From Prorocentrum cordatum (Eukaryota > Sar > Dinophyceae > Prorocentrales > Prorocentraceae), in contig CAUYUJ010017815.1 in assembly GCA_963575745.1 (NCBI GenBank), positions 697,483 through 761,482 on the forward strand: DNA of 64,000 nt. Direction: 5' to 3'. Made by a program: the position numbers and the translations under genes. Below, piece after piece: positions 55,060 through 64,000 of this stretch (position 1 is its first letter; each line of letters starts with the position of its first letter). Under the pieces are notes generated by a model. It was not told the DNA's origin. It searched no databases and saw nothing but the letters and a program-made list of their open reading frames with translations.

Positions 55060-55074
55060 CCCACTCCTGAAGAG
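55060..55074 (-). repeat. Target-site duplication, 5' copy (LINE-1)
   Basis: CCCACTCCTGAAGAG on the plus strand, identical to 48788-48802, with the SL on its left. Confidence 0.95.
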
Positions 55075-55750
55075 AAACCAGCGCCCGGGGGACCTGCCAT
55101 TCGGGCGAAGGCCCCGCGTTGAAGCGCCACCCGGCGAAACGCCCTTCAGACCAACTGAGGCGCAGAAGTTTCCAAATGTCCCGCACGTGCAGACGACGAA
55201 GGCGACGTTAATGAGGGCGGTCATGATGATGCTGCGGACGATAGCTGAGACGGCGCTCCACGACCCCCTTCTGAGACACTGGGGAGATCTTTGTTTTTGG
55301 AGGGAGAACATGGGAGCGGACCAAATGCTTCCACAGCTGACGCCAATCTCTTCACTGGGGGCTGTGGCGGACAAACAACTCGCACTACAAAACACAACTA
55401 TTCAACCAACAACTCGCGCGCAAAGAAATAATCGCCGAGACGATTTTTCCAGAGGGAACAATTGCGCGACGAGAGTCGGCAACACTCCAGCGCAGACAAG
55501 TAAGCAAGAGCCTGCAAGAGCCCGGGACTGGGGGGACAGAAGGAGGGAGGAATGGGAGGAAGAGCAAGGAGGAGGACGAGGAAAAGGAAGAGATGAGAAG
55601 CACAGACCGTGCGGTGGCAACCTCACGGAGACAATGGGGAGATCTCAATGAACCGCGCGGGCCGTGGAGTCGTTCGGCCCCCATCCCGTCTTAGAAGGGG
55701 CCGAGCGACCCCGCGGTCGCGCCGGGGAGAAGAGGATGGAAGATGATGCC
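55075..55750. other. LINE-1 insertion flank, no gene recognised
   Basis: A minus frame (LLRLSWSEGRFAGWRFNAGP) is open across the insertion point. The rest is mixed sequence with a GGAGGA tract at 55545-55600. Confidence 0.35.
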
Positions 55751-55758
55751 GATTTGTC

Positions 55759-56533
55759 TTATCCTTCGGCGGCCCGGCGCTCGCGAAGCATGGCGCGCCG
55801 CGGGCTGGGCAGCGCCGCGATCTCAATCGCGCCGCGGCCAGGCGCAACAGGCTGGGCAGCACCGTTGTCGCGAGAGGATGGGCGCGACAGGCTAAGCGGC
55901 GCCGCGCTCGGAGAGATGCATGGCTGATTGCCGGACTTTGGCACCGAAGCACTGCGCGGGATGCGCGACTCAGAACCGCCCTGGAAGGGCGCGCCGCCGA
56001 ACGCCTTCGCGACGCACTTGCCGGTCTCATCGAAAGATCCTGGAGTTGACGCTGAAAAAAACTGTCGGTTGTCCACCAGCGCGGCCCATCGCGTCGTTTC
56101 TTGGGTGGTCCATGGCACTGTCCAAATACCCCGGGGCTGGGTCGCATTCAGAGTCGCCGTCGTCTCTGTGAACCGCCTGCCTGCGTCAGCTTGAAAGCGG
56201 CGGCTACGAGTCCGCGACTGCGTCGGGCAGCGTCGCGAAGCTCCCAATGAATCTCGCGCGGTTTTCCGAGTCAACAACGCCAGGAAACAAGTCCGCGACA
56301 AATTCTGAAACCGCGTCCTTCGCCGCGTTTCCAGTAGCGTCAGGGTAGGCGCAGAAACGGAGCACTTCAGCAACCAGCGCGCGGTCGCTCGTGTCAATTA
56401 CATTTTGGGGAGCCGCAGTTCGGCCTACAGTCCCCAACTTCCCAAAAAAGGTTGACCGTCCCCTATTGCTCTCGAACACGCCCAAGCGGCCACTTAGCAA
56501 AAGGCGGTCTAGTTTCGGGGCCGGGGACGGCAA
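55759..56533 (-). other. Unidentified open-frame region, one frameshift
   Basis: A minus frame from 56533 (no ATG, a stop just upstream) reads LDRLLLSGRLGVFESNRGRS, DRALVAEVLRFCAYPDATGN and FVADLFPGVVDSENRARFIG. Near 56200 a second frame continues (TRWAALVDNRQFFSASTPGS, GKCVAKAFGGAPFQGGSESR). Composition is protein-like in both, but no family is recognised. It may be a broken gene or mobile-element fragment. Confidence 0.3.
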
Positions 56534-56829
56534 TCAAAACCCCAATATGTGTGGTGACCACAATTTCTGAGCCGATCTAGCTTAGGCCATGTGCACCGCT
56601 ACTGTGAGGCCCGATGAATTGAGATCTACCCGTGACAATGACTGCGCGGGCACTGCGGGGCCGCGCAATTCCCAATGGCCCGCCGAGAACCACCTTGTCA
56701 GCCACCTGAGGGCAACGGTCGGGACCGCTGGAAGCAAACTTGGGAATGAACACGTCCTTCCTCCTGACGTTCCTGAAGGTTCTGATGAACTCGATACCTT
56801 GCATCGCACTCTGCAGACGAGCCGCTGTG

Positions 56830-57325
56830 AAGGAATGAGGCCCCTCTTGGGGCCATCCAAGACAGCCTGGGATGGCCCCAAGAAAATCCCAGGAGGGCCA
56901 CAAGATGGCTGCAAAACGGCCTCAGGGGGGCCAAGATGGCCCCAGGAGGGCCCCAAGAGTGCCAACGACGGCAGCACCCGTCGGGGGCACTCTTTGGGGC
57001 ATTTCTGGGACCCTTCAGGCCCCCATTGGGGCAAGCTTGGAACCATCTTGAGCCCTCTTGGGGCCTTCTTGGGGCCCTCCAAGGCCGTCATGGAATGTGC
57101 CAGGAAAGCCCTCGACGGATGCTACAACGGACCCCCCTGTTGTAGCATCCATCCGAAGCCCTTTTGGGGCCCTTTGGGGACGCTTTTGCCCCCCATCGGG
57201 GCCGTTTTGGAGCCATCTTGGGGCCCTCTTGGGCCTCCTTGGGCCCCTCCCGCGCCGTATTGGAGGGCCCTTTAAAAGCTCACCGACGGCTGCTACAACG
57301 GACCCGCTTCTGTTGTAGAATAGCT
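56830..57325. repeat. Repeat cluster with palindromic ACAACGGACC ends
   Basis: Related segments of about 160-170 bp rich in GGGGCCxTTTTGG and CATCTTGGGGCCC. Two lie head to tail (about 56998-57150 and 57160-57318) and one is partly inverted (about 56850-56960). Each complete unit ends in a palindrome: 57117-57150 has 12-bp perfect arms (GGATGCTACAAC) and 57293-57318 has CTACAAC..GTTGTAG. No coding. Confidence 0.6.
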
Positions 57326-57957
57326 CGAAACTGAAAATCGACGGGAAGCAGCTCATGGACTGGGCCTCGGGGGCGGGAAAGACGGGCAGCCGATGCCTCC
57401 CGACAAGGGGCCACATACAGACCAGCACTTAGCGGCGGGGGCGCGGTGCACGTCGGGTGCGGGCGTCGCGCCCCCGACGCCATGCAACGGATGCTAGCCC
57501 GCCCAGGCGACCTCACGCCAGTAGGCGAGCACACGGGCTACCCGACCTTGAAGCAGCAGCTAGGGAGCTCGAATGCATCCAACGCCGACTATGGAGAGAG
57601 AAACGCCGAAGATATAACCAACCATGGGCCTGGCCAATCGAGCTCACCATCATGCTTTTGCACCCGCAGTACCGGACGCGACCAGGAGCACAACGAGTGG
57701 GGCTGGGCCATGCCACCGCCGACTACCACTACGCCGACCCACTTGCTACGCGGGTGCACCAACCCCAGAAGCGGAAGCTCACGATCGACCACGACATCCG
57801 CCACGCCATCATCCAGTCCTTCGCAATTCTGCCAGCCCGCATCCACCGATGTGGCTCACCTGCCCAGGCCTTCACCAGCCAGGCGGTAGCCATCGGCAAG
57901 CAGGGCAAGAGCCCCACTGAGAACGTGATTCAAAATATGCATTCATGCGTACGTTGA
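57326..57957 (+). other. Possible N-terminal part of LINE-3, not recognised
   Basis: A plus frame ending IDHDIRHAIIQSFAILPARI and KQGKSPTENVIQNMHS stops at 57957, just before the LINE-3 RT. No motif is recognised, so association with the LINE rests on position. Confidence 0.25.
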
Positions 57958-58109
57958 TTACATTGCTTCGATCAGGTTGGGAGACTGTATCTTAGTGTAG
58001 GTCGTGTCCAATACGGGCCCCCCCTGCTCGCCGCCACCGTGGGCATACGGAGTGATATACGCACGCCGCCGCGAGCCCTTGATGCTCATTCCGAAACTTC
58101 TCATTTGGA

Positions 58110-58770
58110 AGTTGCGAGCAGCCTGTCTTTCTTTCCTTCTTATGACATGCGCAATGCATTCGCCACGGGTGCCCATGTGCGGTTGGTGGCAGCACGCGCA
58201 GCTCGATGTGACGACGACCATGTTCAACTTTTACTTGAGCAGCACCGCGCCAAAGCAGTCGCGCAGCTCAATGCGTCTGACTCCAGTATCGCCCGTCGGC
58301 CAGGGACGGGAGGAAGGATGGGGGACTCAAACGAACCCGAGCTTTTCATGGAGTCTTTTTACCCTTTGGTTTCCCAATGGTGTCAGGAGATGGCCGATGT
58401 CCAGGGAAACCCGTTTCAGAACCAGTGCCCGTTCTCCGCCGAATCGTTCGACGCGCACGTCGGCGCGTTCATCGACGATGTATTTAAAATTCGCCTGGTG
58501 TCCGACGGCGCGGCCTTACAAGCGCTGCAGATTGATCAGATCGACAACAACACGCTCTCGAAGGCCCTGGAGGCTGGCGGCTATGCCCAGAACATCAGTA
58601 AGCAGGACAACCTGGTCTCCCCGGGCACTCACGAGGCCACCAAGGATGTCGAAAGGAATATCTCGGGGAACGCGGTCCAAGACTTGATCCATCTTGGACG
58701 ATATGTACATGCCGCCAACAATAACCGTCGTGAAGTCGAGACTCGAATCCAATCTGGGAAAGTGGGATGA
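58110..58770 (+). pseudogene. LINE-3 reverse transcriptase
   Basis: Motif A: SYDMRNAFATGAHVRLVAAR at about 58137-58196, with the catalytic Asp. Motif B region: GGRMGDSNEPELFMESFYPL, the GD..EP.xF form typical of this LINE type. Motif C: GAFIDDVFKIRL at about 58465-58500, with FIDD keeping both Asp. LIHLGRYVHAANNNRREVET is the thumb-side YLG-like segment. The frame is open for 243 codons and stops at 58770. The fingers are missing upstream. Confidence 0.75.
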
Positions 58771-59400
58771 TGCAGAAAGGGGGACTACTGGTTCACTGGA
58801 GGCCCCTGGAAGGCTAAACGGCCATCATTTGTTTCAAATGTTGCGGGACGCGTCTGGTCAGGCCTCGAGAGCTACGTATGGACCCCTAGGGAACTCCATC
58901 GACTGGACAGTTCACTTGCACGTAAAGTACGAGCTATGATGGGAGGCGCCGCGCACCAGGAAGATGAGCAGTGTGTACATCGGTCACTCACTACCCGCCA
59001 GATTTTTACCGAGTGGCAGATCGCTCCATCGGCAATTGAGCTTCTTGTGCGCAAGCTAAACTGGTGGCAGAACATAACCATGTTGCCCGGCCACAATGGT
59101 TAATTTCTCACTTCTTTCTTTGGCAGATGCAAGTTCGAGCAGCAGGCGGCCATAAGCAACCGCCCCGTCAATGCTGGCACCCTCAATGCGCAGGGCGAGA
59201 TCTCGACTGACCCGAACGTGCACCCGTGGGCAAAGCAGCTCGCGGACGATGTATTGTGCCTGGCCTCCCATTCGATGGGCGAGAGTTTCCAGGAAGCCAG
59301 GAGGAGTGGCAGCCTCGAGTTGTAAAACACCTGTGGGAAGATGACTGGGTCCGTGAGGCTTTCTTGAACTGTGACGTTCGGGCCCTCAGGTCTTCATAGT
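58771..59400 (+). pseudogene. LINE-3 connection region
   Basis: Reads RKVRAMMGGAAHQEDEQCVH, RSLTTRQIFTEWQIAPSAIE and VRKLNWWQNITMLPGHNG, then a TAA within a 27-nt T-rich insertion at 59100-59126. After it the same frame resumes (CKFEQQAAISNRPVNAGTLN, HPWAKQLADDVLCLASHSMG). A further slip near 59320 leads into EDDWVREAFLNCDVRALRSS. Removing the 27 nt would restore the reading. Confidence 0.65.
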
Positions 59401-59970
59401 GGACGTCTCAATGGGCGCCTCCTGAAGCCAGCACTATCAGTACCTCCCTCCCCTCGGCGGCGACGTACGATGAGACGGACACCGATGACGAATCGAGCTG
59501 CCCCTCCGTGTGTAACATCAACATGTGCAGGAAGCGGTTCGGAACGCTCACACAAACCAAATTTAGGGAGCAGGGACATGGGTTGCCTTCGGTTCTCATT
59601 ACACTTCAGATTGAAAACGAATGTACTGTGTGCCAAACGACACCCCCTAAAACAAATCACGCAGTACAACATTTACGACGAGCATGGCTGGCAGGCAGGT
59701 GTATCCAGAACTTGCTCATCATGTATATCCATGGACACCTACAACATATACATTATGTCCATTACGTGACTATGCCCTGGACCAGGCACGTCAACATGAA
59801 TATCATGACCAACAGAAACTACGAGCACACCTCTCGGGACACATTCCTGCGTCGCCATCGGGATCGCTGCTCAAGCCCGCTGTCAGGAGGACCGAGTCTC
59901 GCACAGCCCTCCACAGCGAACCACCGACGCGCCAATCTCGGACATTCGCTAGACCCGCCTGCGTGATAGC
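59401..59970 (+). pseudogene. LINE-3 C-terminal zinc-finger region
   Basis: Reads DDESSCPSVCNINMCRKRFG, EQGHGLPSVL, ENECTVCQTTP and AVQHLRRAWLAGRC, a Cys/His finger pair at the C terminus of dinoflagellate LINE proteins. Another frame continues WTPTTYTLCPLRDYALDQAR, HEYHDQQKLRAHLSGHIPA. It probably binds nucleic acid. Frames alternate, so it is decayed. Confidence 0.55.
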
Positions 59971-60171
59971 AGATACACCCGAAGTCCGTGCAGAGCTCCG
60001 CCACGCCGTGGATCGCATTGCTGGCAGGTACCCATTATTACGACGGCCTCGGCCAGCTCGCAGACAACCTCAGCGAGCAGCAGCACCCGGCGTACCAAGG
60101 ACGGCGACATCGAGGGCTGCTACTGTCACTTCTACTCCCACACTCCCTCCCCTACCTGCTCATGCCAGAGA

Positions 60172-61050
60172 TGACGCCCAAGAGGGCGAACTGGCGGCTC
60201 CCCATGGACTCCTCAAAGGACTCGAAAGCCTCTGGCGGCGGCTCCAAGCCCGAGGGCGAGGCGACGGCGTCGGCGTCAGCGGCATCGGCCAGGGCACCGC
60301 GAGCTCCTGGCCCTCAGATCAGGAGCGGAGGCGGAGCAGCATGTACCAGCGCAGGAGGAGCCAGCGGCCCAGATGGAGGGGGACGCGGCCGAGGGCGGGG
60401 GCGAGCCCGCGGCCGAGCCTCAGCAGCCTCGCCGGCGCCAGCAGCGACGAGGCGGCCGCCGCGGGTGCAGGGGCAACCACGGCGAGAAGACCTGGAGCAG
60501 CAAAGACAAGAACCTGCTGTCGCTGCTGCGCTCCATGCTGAAGCTCCTCCCACAGACGGCGCACACGTACACGATGAGCAGCGACCACCCAGTGATCATG
60601 GCGATCGGCACCGAGCTCGAGGGCTCCAAGCACACGCTGGACGCGCTTGGGAAGAGCGGCAACGCCGAGGACAAGAAGCGCCTGCATAAGATCGGGTCGC
60701 CAGCTCCCTCCCTCGCGCTCGCGACGTTGGAGGGCCTGATGAAGTGCGACGTGGGCGGCCAGATGAAGGGCGCCATCCAGAACTACCTCGCCCGAGCGCA
60801 GCCCGAGGCCGACGCCGAAGTGGAGATCAGCAAGGACGATCTCCTGGAGGCCATCTCGTTCATCCGTCTCGAGAGCTGCTACCAAGGACAAGACCAAGCT
60901 GGTCATCGGCGCGCCGATGTGGGAGGGCCGCGTTTTGATAACCCGCGCTCTGGCTTCAGAGGGCCTGTCGACCCACCACAGAGGCGTGGCGCCAGCGGGA
61001 TGGCTCGAGGAGGAGGGGAGCCACTGGCTGGAGACGCTCGAGCAGTGATT
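60172..61050 (+). pseudogene. LINE ORF1-like protein
   Basis: A Gly/Arg/Ala-rich low-complexity start (GGGRGRGRGRARGRASAASP) is followed, after a frame change, by a helical domain: KDKNLLSLLRSMLKLLPQTA, TYTMSSDHPVIMAIGTELEG, GSPAPSLALATLEGLMKCDV and ISKDDLLEAISFIRLESCYQ. Another frame then continues KDKTKLVIGAPMWEGRVLIT. This resembles the RNA-binding ORF1 that precedes endonuclease/RT in dinoflagellate LINEs. It lies downstream of LINE-3, so it is the truncated start of another copy, not its partner. Confidence 0.5.
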
Positions 61051-61560
61051 CGACAAGATGATACCAGCCAGGCCACAGCAGTGATTCGCAGAGATGAAAC
61101 CAGCCAGCCCAGTCGCAGTGTATTTTTCGTACGAGGCGAAGGCCTCCCAGCTAGCAGCAGTGCAGTAACTGTTTCTCGAACCCTCCCTGCTAGCAGCAGC
61201 AGAGTGTCTGCCTCTTATATATCCTCCTCCTGTGCCTGCGCCTCCACCTCAGCATCCTGCCGTGCCAGCGCACGCAGAGGACGAGGTTTTACACGAGGTG
61301 GAGGCCCCCCCCCACCGCCCCCACCCAGCTTCGACACAGTCGCCGAAGATGAAGCAGCAGAGCTTATGTTCAGCTGACGCTGTCTAATCCCGATGCTGCT
61401 AGGCACGCGCTACGCAGGAAACCCCCCTGCGAGGCACCCTAGACGACTGGCCCGATGCGGGGCAATGCGAGATTCGTGGAGACTCTCTGCGACGGACCCC
61501 CATGTTGTTTTCATATATGTGTACGCAATTGTTTTGCAGTTGGTCCTGACGTCGAGGAAA
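61051..61560. other. No recognisable gene; ACGGACCCCC motif at 61489-61508
   Basis: Low-complexity Ser/Pro frames. GCGACGGACCCCCATGTTGT at 61489-61508 resembles the palindromic end of the 57-kb repeat cluster, with one arm degraded. Confidence 0.4.
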
Positions 61561-61708
61561 CCATCATCATAGTCATCATTATCATCTCGCCATGATCATC
61601 TCATCTCATCATCGCCATCATCATCAGGATCACCATCACCATCATCATTATCATCAGTATCAGCATCATCGTCAACAGCAGCATCATCATCATCAGCATC
61701 AGCATCAG

Positions 61709-61786
<78 letters not shown>

Positions 61787-62040
61787 ATTCATCATCACCA
61801 ACATCGTCATCATCACCATATCAACATCAATGTTACCATCACCAGCGTCGCCGTCATCATCACCGCCGCCATCATCATCGTCATCGTCGACGCCGTCGCC
61901 CTCGTCAATTTTTCGCTGCCGCGCACTTCCTCATCTTCCTCACCAACTTCATCGTCATCATCATCGCCAACGTCATCGTTGCAACCGTCACTGTCATCAC
62001 CATCAACTTCATCACCATCATCGTCGTCGTCGATATCGTT
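61560..62040. repeat. (CAT)n/(ATC)n repeat
   Basis: CAT triplets with CAG, CAC and GTC interruptions, most regular at 61700-61790. The poly-His and poly-Met frames are artefacts. Confidence 0.95.
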
Positions 62041-62670
62041 CCTTCCGTCAGCACCTGGCTGGCAATGGCATCTGAAGGGCAGGGGGGCAGGAAGGGTAAA
62101 AGCGGTAAAAACCAAGAGTTACCGACGAATATCGGTATGAAGTAAGCTGTTCCGCCATCGGGGACGTCTGCCCTGGGCGGCTCGAAAGCTCATATCCCCA
62201 CGCGCCAGCGTAAGAGTACCAGCTTCCCGGCCGCCCTGGGACATCGGTTCAGGGAAGGGCTGTTTTGTAAACGCCCAATATTATTTATTGCTTAACAAAC
62301 GCCAACTACAGGGGAAACCACAACGTACAGATACCGCTATATACCCAGGACCTCTCCAGGGGTGCGTTCTGACCAGAATCCCAGGGCGAACCCAACGGTG
62401 GCGACGGGGGCCTCCCAGGCTGCTCAGAAAGCGGAAGACGAGAGAAGGGTAGCGGTACGGGCGCCTCTTCCTCCTCTGCATGCTGGGGGTGGAGGGGGGG
62501 GCTTGTGTAGACAAGCGCCTTCCACTACTCGCAAAGTAACTACTCGCAAATGGCCTGGATCCGCCGCGGAAGATCTACGATCAATTACATCAAAGCAGGC
62601 ATATGTTCTTTGGAAATCTGCGAATCGGCGCTTTGCGAGTCGCGGGTGATGGTGTCTTCGGCTGACAAAG
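62041..62670. other. No recognisable gene
   Basis: Mixed sequence. CTCGCAAAG near 62528 and CTTTGCGAG near 62630 form a weak inverted pair. No domain. Confidence 0.4.
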
Positions 62671-62674
62671 TTAC

Positions 62675-62853
62675 AAAGCCAGGGTTCGCTAGGGACTGAC
62701 TGTTGTCCTGTCAAAACAAGCAAAACCTGCCCGAAACCCTCCAAAAACCCTCCCGGAAGGGTCCCGGGAGGGTTGTCACAAGGATTCGGAGCAGTTTTGG
62801 AAGGGTTGTCGTCGTTCTCGGGGGAAGCCAGTCCCTAGCGAACCATGGGCTTT
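62675..62853. mobile_element. MITE-sized foldback
   Basis: Left arm 62675-62698 (AAAGCCAGGGTTCGCTAGGG ending ACTG) and right arm 62829-62853 are reverse complements apart from small changes. An internal hairpin CCCTCCCGG..CCGGGAGGG sits near 62748-62773. The 179-bp unit is non-coding. Confidence 0.5.
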
Positions 62854-63090
62854 CTAATGGCAGAGGGCGGCAGCGGCGGAGCCACCAGCAAGCCGCCCGC
62901 CCGCTTCCTCGCGCCGCCGCCGCTCGGCGCCGCCGCGCCCGCGCCGCGCGCCGCCGCCGCGGGCTCCGGGGCGGCTCCGGGCTGGTCGGGACCGGCGGCG
63001 CAGGCCTGCCCCGAAGCCGCCGGGGGAGGGCTCTCGCGCATGGTTCCCCCTGGGGCCATAGGCGACCCGGGGAGAGGAGGAGGAGGAGGT
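62854..63090. other. No recognisable gene
   Basis: GC-rich stretch. The plus frame MGFLMAEGGSGGATSKPPAR is Ala/Pro/Gly-rich without a domain. Confidence 0.35.
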
Positions 63091-63204
63091 ACATGAGTGA
63101 GTGAGTCGGTATGAGGCATGAGATGAGGGCAGTATCAGTATTGGAGGAGGGGGAGAGGGGAGGAGGAGATGGAGGCGGATGGGGTAGGAGGAAATGGAAG
63201 AGGG

Positions 63205-63331
63205 GAATAGTAGTAGTAGTAGTCGTAGTAGTAGTCGGCGTCGTAGTAGTAGTAGTAGTAGTAGTAGTAGTCGTCGTAGTCGTAGTCGTAGTCGTAGTCG
63301 TAGCCGTAGTAGTAGTCGTAGTAGTAGTCGT

Positions 63332-63389
<58 letters not shown>

Positions 63390-63553
63390 TAGTAGTAGTA
63401 GTAGTAGTATGAAGTAGTAGTAGTATGAAGTAGTAGTAGAAGTAGTAGTAGTANNNNNNNNNNNNNNNNNNNNNNNNNNNNNNNNNNNNNNNNNNNNNNN
63501 NNNNNNNNNNNNNNNNNNNNNNNNNNNNNNNNNNNNNNNNNNNNNNNNNNNNN

Positions 63554-63586
<33 letters not shown>

Positions 63587-63587
63587 C

Positions 63588-63678
<91 letters not shown>
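63205..63678. repeat. (GTA)n repeat interrupted by assembly gap
   Basis: GTA/TAG triplets with GTC blocks before the gap and pure GTA after it. Confidence 0.95.
63454..63553. other. Assembly gap (100 N)
   Basis: Exactly 100 undetermined bases inside the GTA repeat. This is a scaffolding placeholder, so the true length is unknown. Confidence 1.
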
Positions 63679-63754
63679 CAGCTCTCTCGTGCGCCTCATT
63701 GATGGTGGCCTTAATCACCAGCTCTGTGCTGGGGCTTCGCAGGCGACACCACGA

Positions 63755-63848
63755 AGAGAGGAGGAGGAGGAGGAAGAGGAGGATGAGGATGAGGATGAGG
63801 ATGAGGATAAGGAGGAGGAGGAGGAGGAGGAGGAGGAGGAGGAGGAGA
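63755..63848. repeat. (GAG)n/(GAT)n repeat
   Basis: GAG triplets with a GATGAG middle block. The rest of the window end is short mixed sequence. Confidence 0.9.
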
Positions 63849-64000
63849 GCGCACTCCGTTCCCGCAGTCTGTCTCGCCGCCCCTGCTGCAGCGGCGCCTT
63901 GCTGAACTCCCGCTCAGACAGGCTCCCCGTGTAGTAGCCGTCGACCAGAGACAGAGGCAGCAGCGATCGAACGGAAAGGAGGAGGAGGAAGAAGAGGAGG

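Larger units (their letters stand above)
58039..59970 (+). mobile_element. LINE-3: RT and C-terminal region of a non-LTR retrotransposon
   Basis: Ordered RT, connection and zinc-finger sequence on the plus strand, with a few frameshifts and one 27-nt insertion. Endonuclease and RT fingers are not recognised upstream. The protein differs from LINE-1 and LINE-2. Confidence 0.7.

Overview
This window is nuclear DNA of a dinoflagellate. The decisive sign is a complete 22-nt dinoflagellate spliced leader (SL) on the minus strand at 55059-55038, beginning TCCGTAGCC and ending TTTTGGCTCAAG. It is followed by the 15-nt truncated relic that marks reinserted dinoflagellate mRNA. High GC, dense simple repeats and retroelements with weak coding continuity agree with this. 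The genus cannot be assigned from sequence alone. I recognise no host gene, tRNA, rRNA or CRISPR array. A 100-N assembly gap lies at 63454-63553.

Layout. 1-16 kb is mostly microsatellite and low-complexity DNA (GTC/GCC, GA, CCT, TCG, TAGCA and GTAGAT repeats). It also holds a decayed minus-strand coding region (4.4-7.2 kb) and three copies of a foldback family with terminal inverted repeats (TIRs) at 7.5, 11.0-11.9 and 15.3 kb. 17.07-22.35 kb is a decayed plus-strand non-LTR retrotransposon (LINE-2). Its remains run endonuclease, reverse transcriptase (RT), zinc finger, a methyltransferase-like domain and an RPA32-binding-like tail. 22.8-24.6 kb carries two MITE-sized foldbacks. 25.06-33.95 kb is a degenerate minus-strand Ty1/copia element with two roughly 180-bp LTRs. 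It encodes gag, GAG-pre-integrase, integrase, RT and RNase H, plus an unexplained lower-GC open frame. 36-38.7 kb holds an AT-rich patch with direct repeats and a 101-bp satellite array that changes orientation in the middle. 39.6-41.0 kb is the RNase H/zinc-finger tail of another LINE (LINE-5). 42-48.5 kb is mainly (GAT)n, (GA)n, (TA)n and (TATAGCCC)n repeats.

The key element is LINE-1, 48803-55059 on the minus strand. It is a full-length APE-type non-LTR retrotransposon. It begins exactly with the SL, carries an SL relic behind it, ends in A10 and is flanked by a perfect 15-bp target-site duplication. All four coding-frame breaks I found fall in homopolymer runs, so it may be young and largely intact.

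55.7-57.3 kb holds an unidentified open-frame region and a cluster of repeats with palindromic ends. 58.0-61.05 kb holds a third LINE (LINE-3: RT, connection and zinc-finger region) and an ORF1-like fragment of a LINE. The end of the window is (CAT)n, another foldback and (GTA)n around the gap. The recognised proteins are all retroelement machinery: RNA-binding/gag proteins, endonuclease or integrase, RT and RNase H. The foldbacks have no coding capacity and would depend on enzymes encoded elsewhere.
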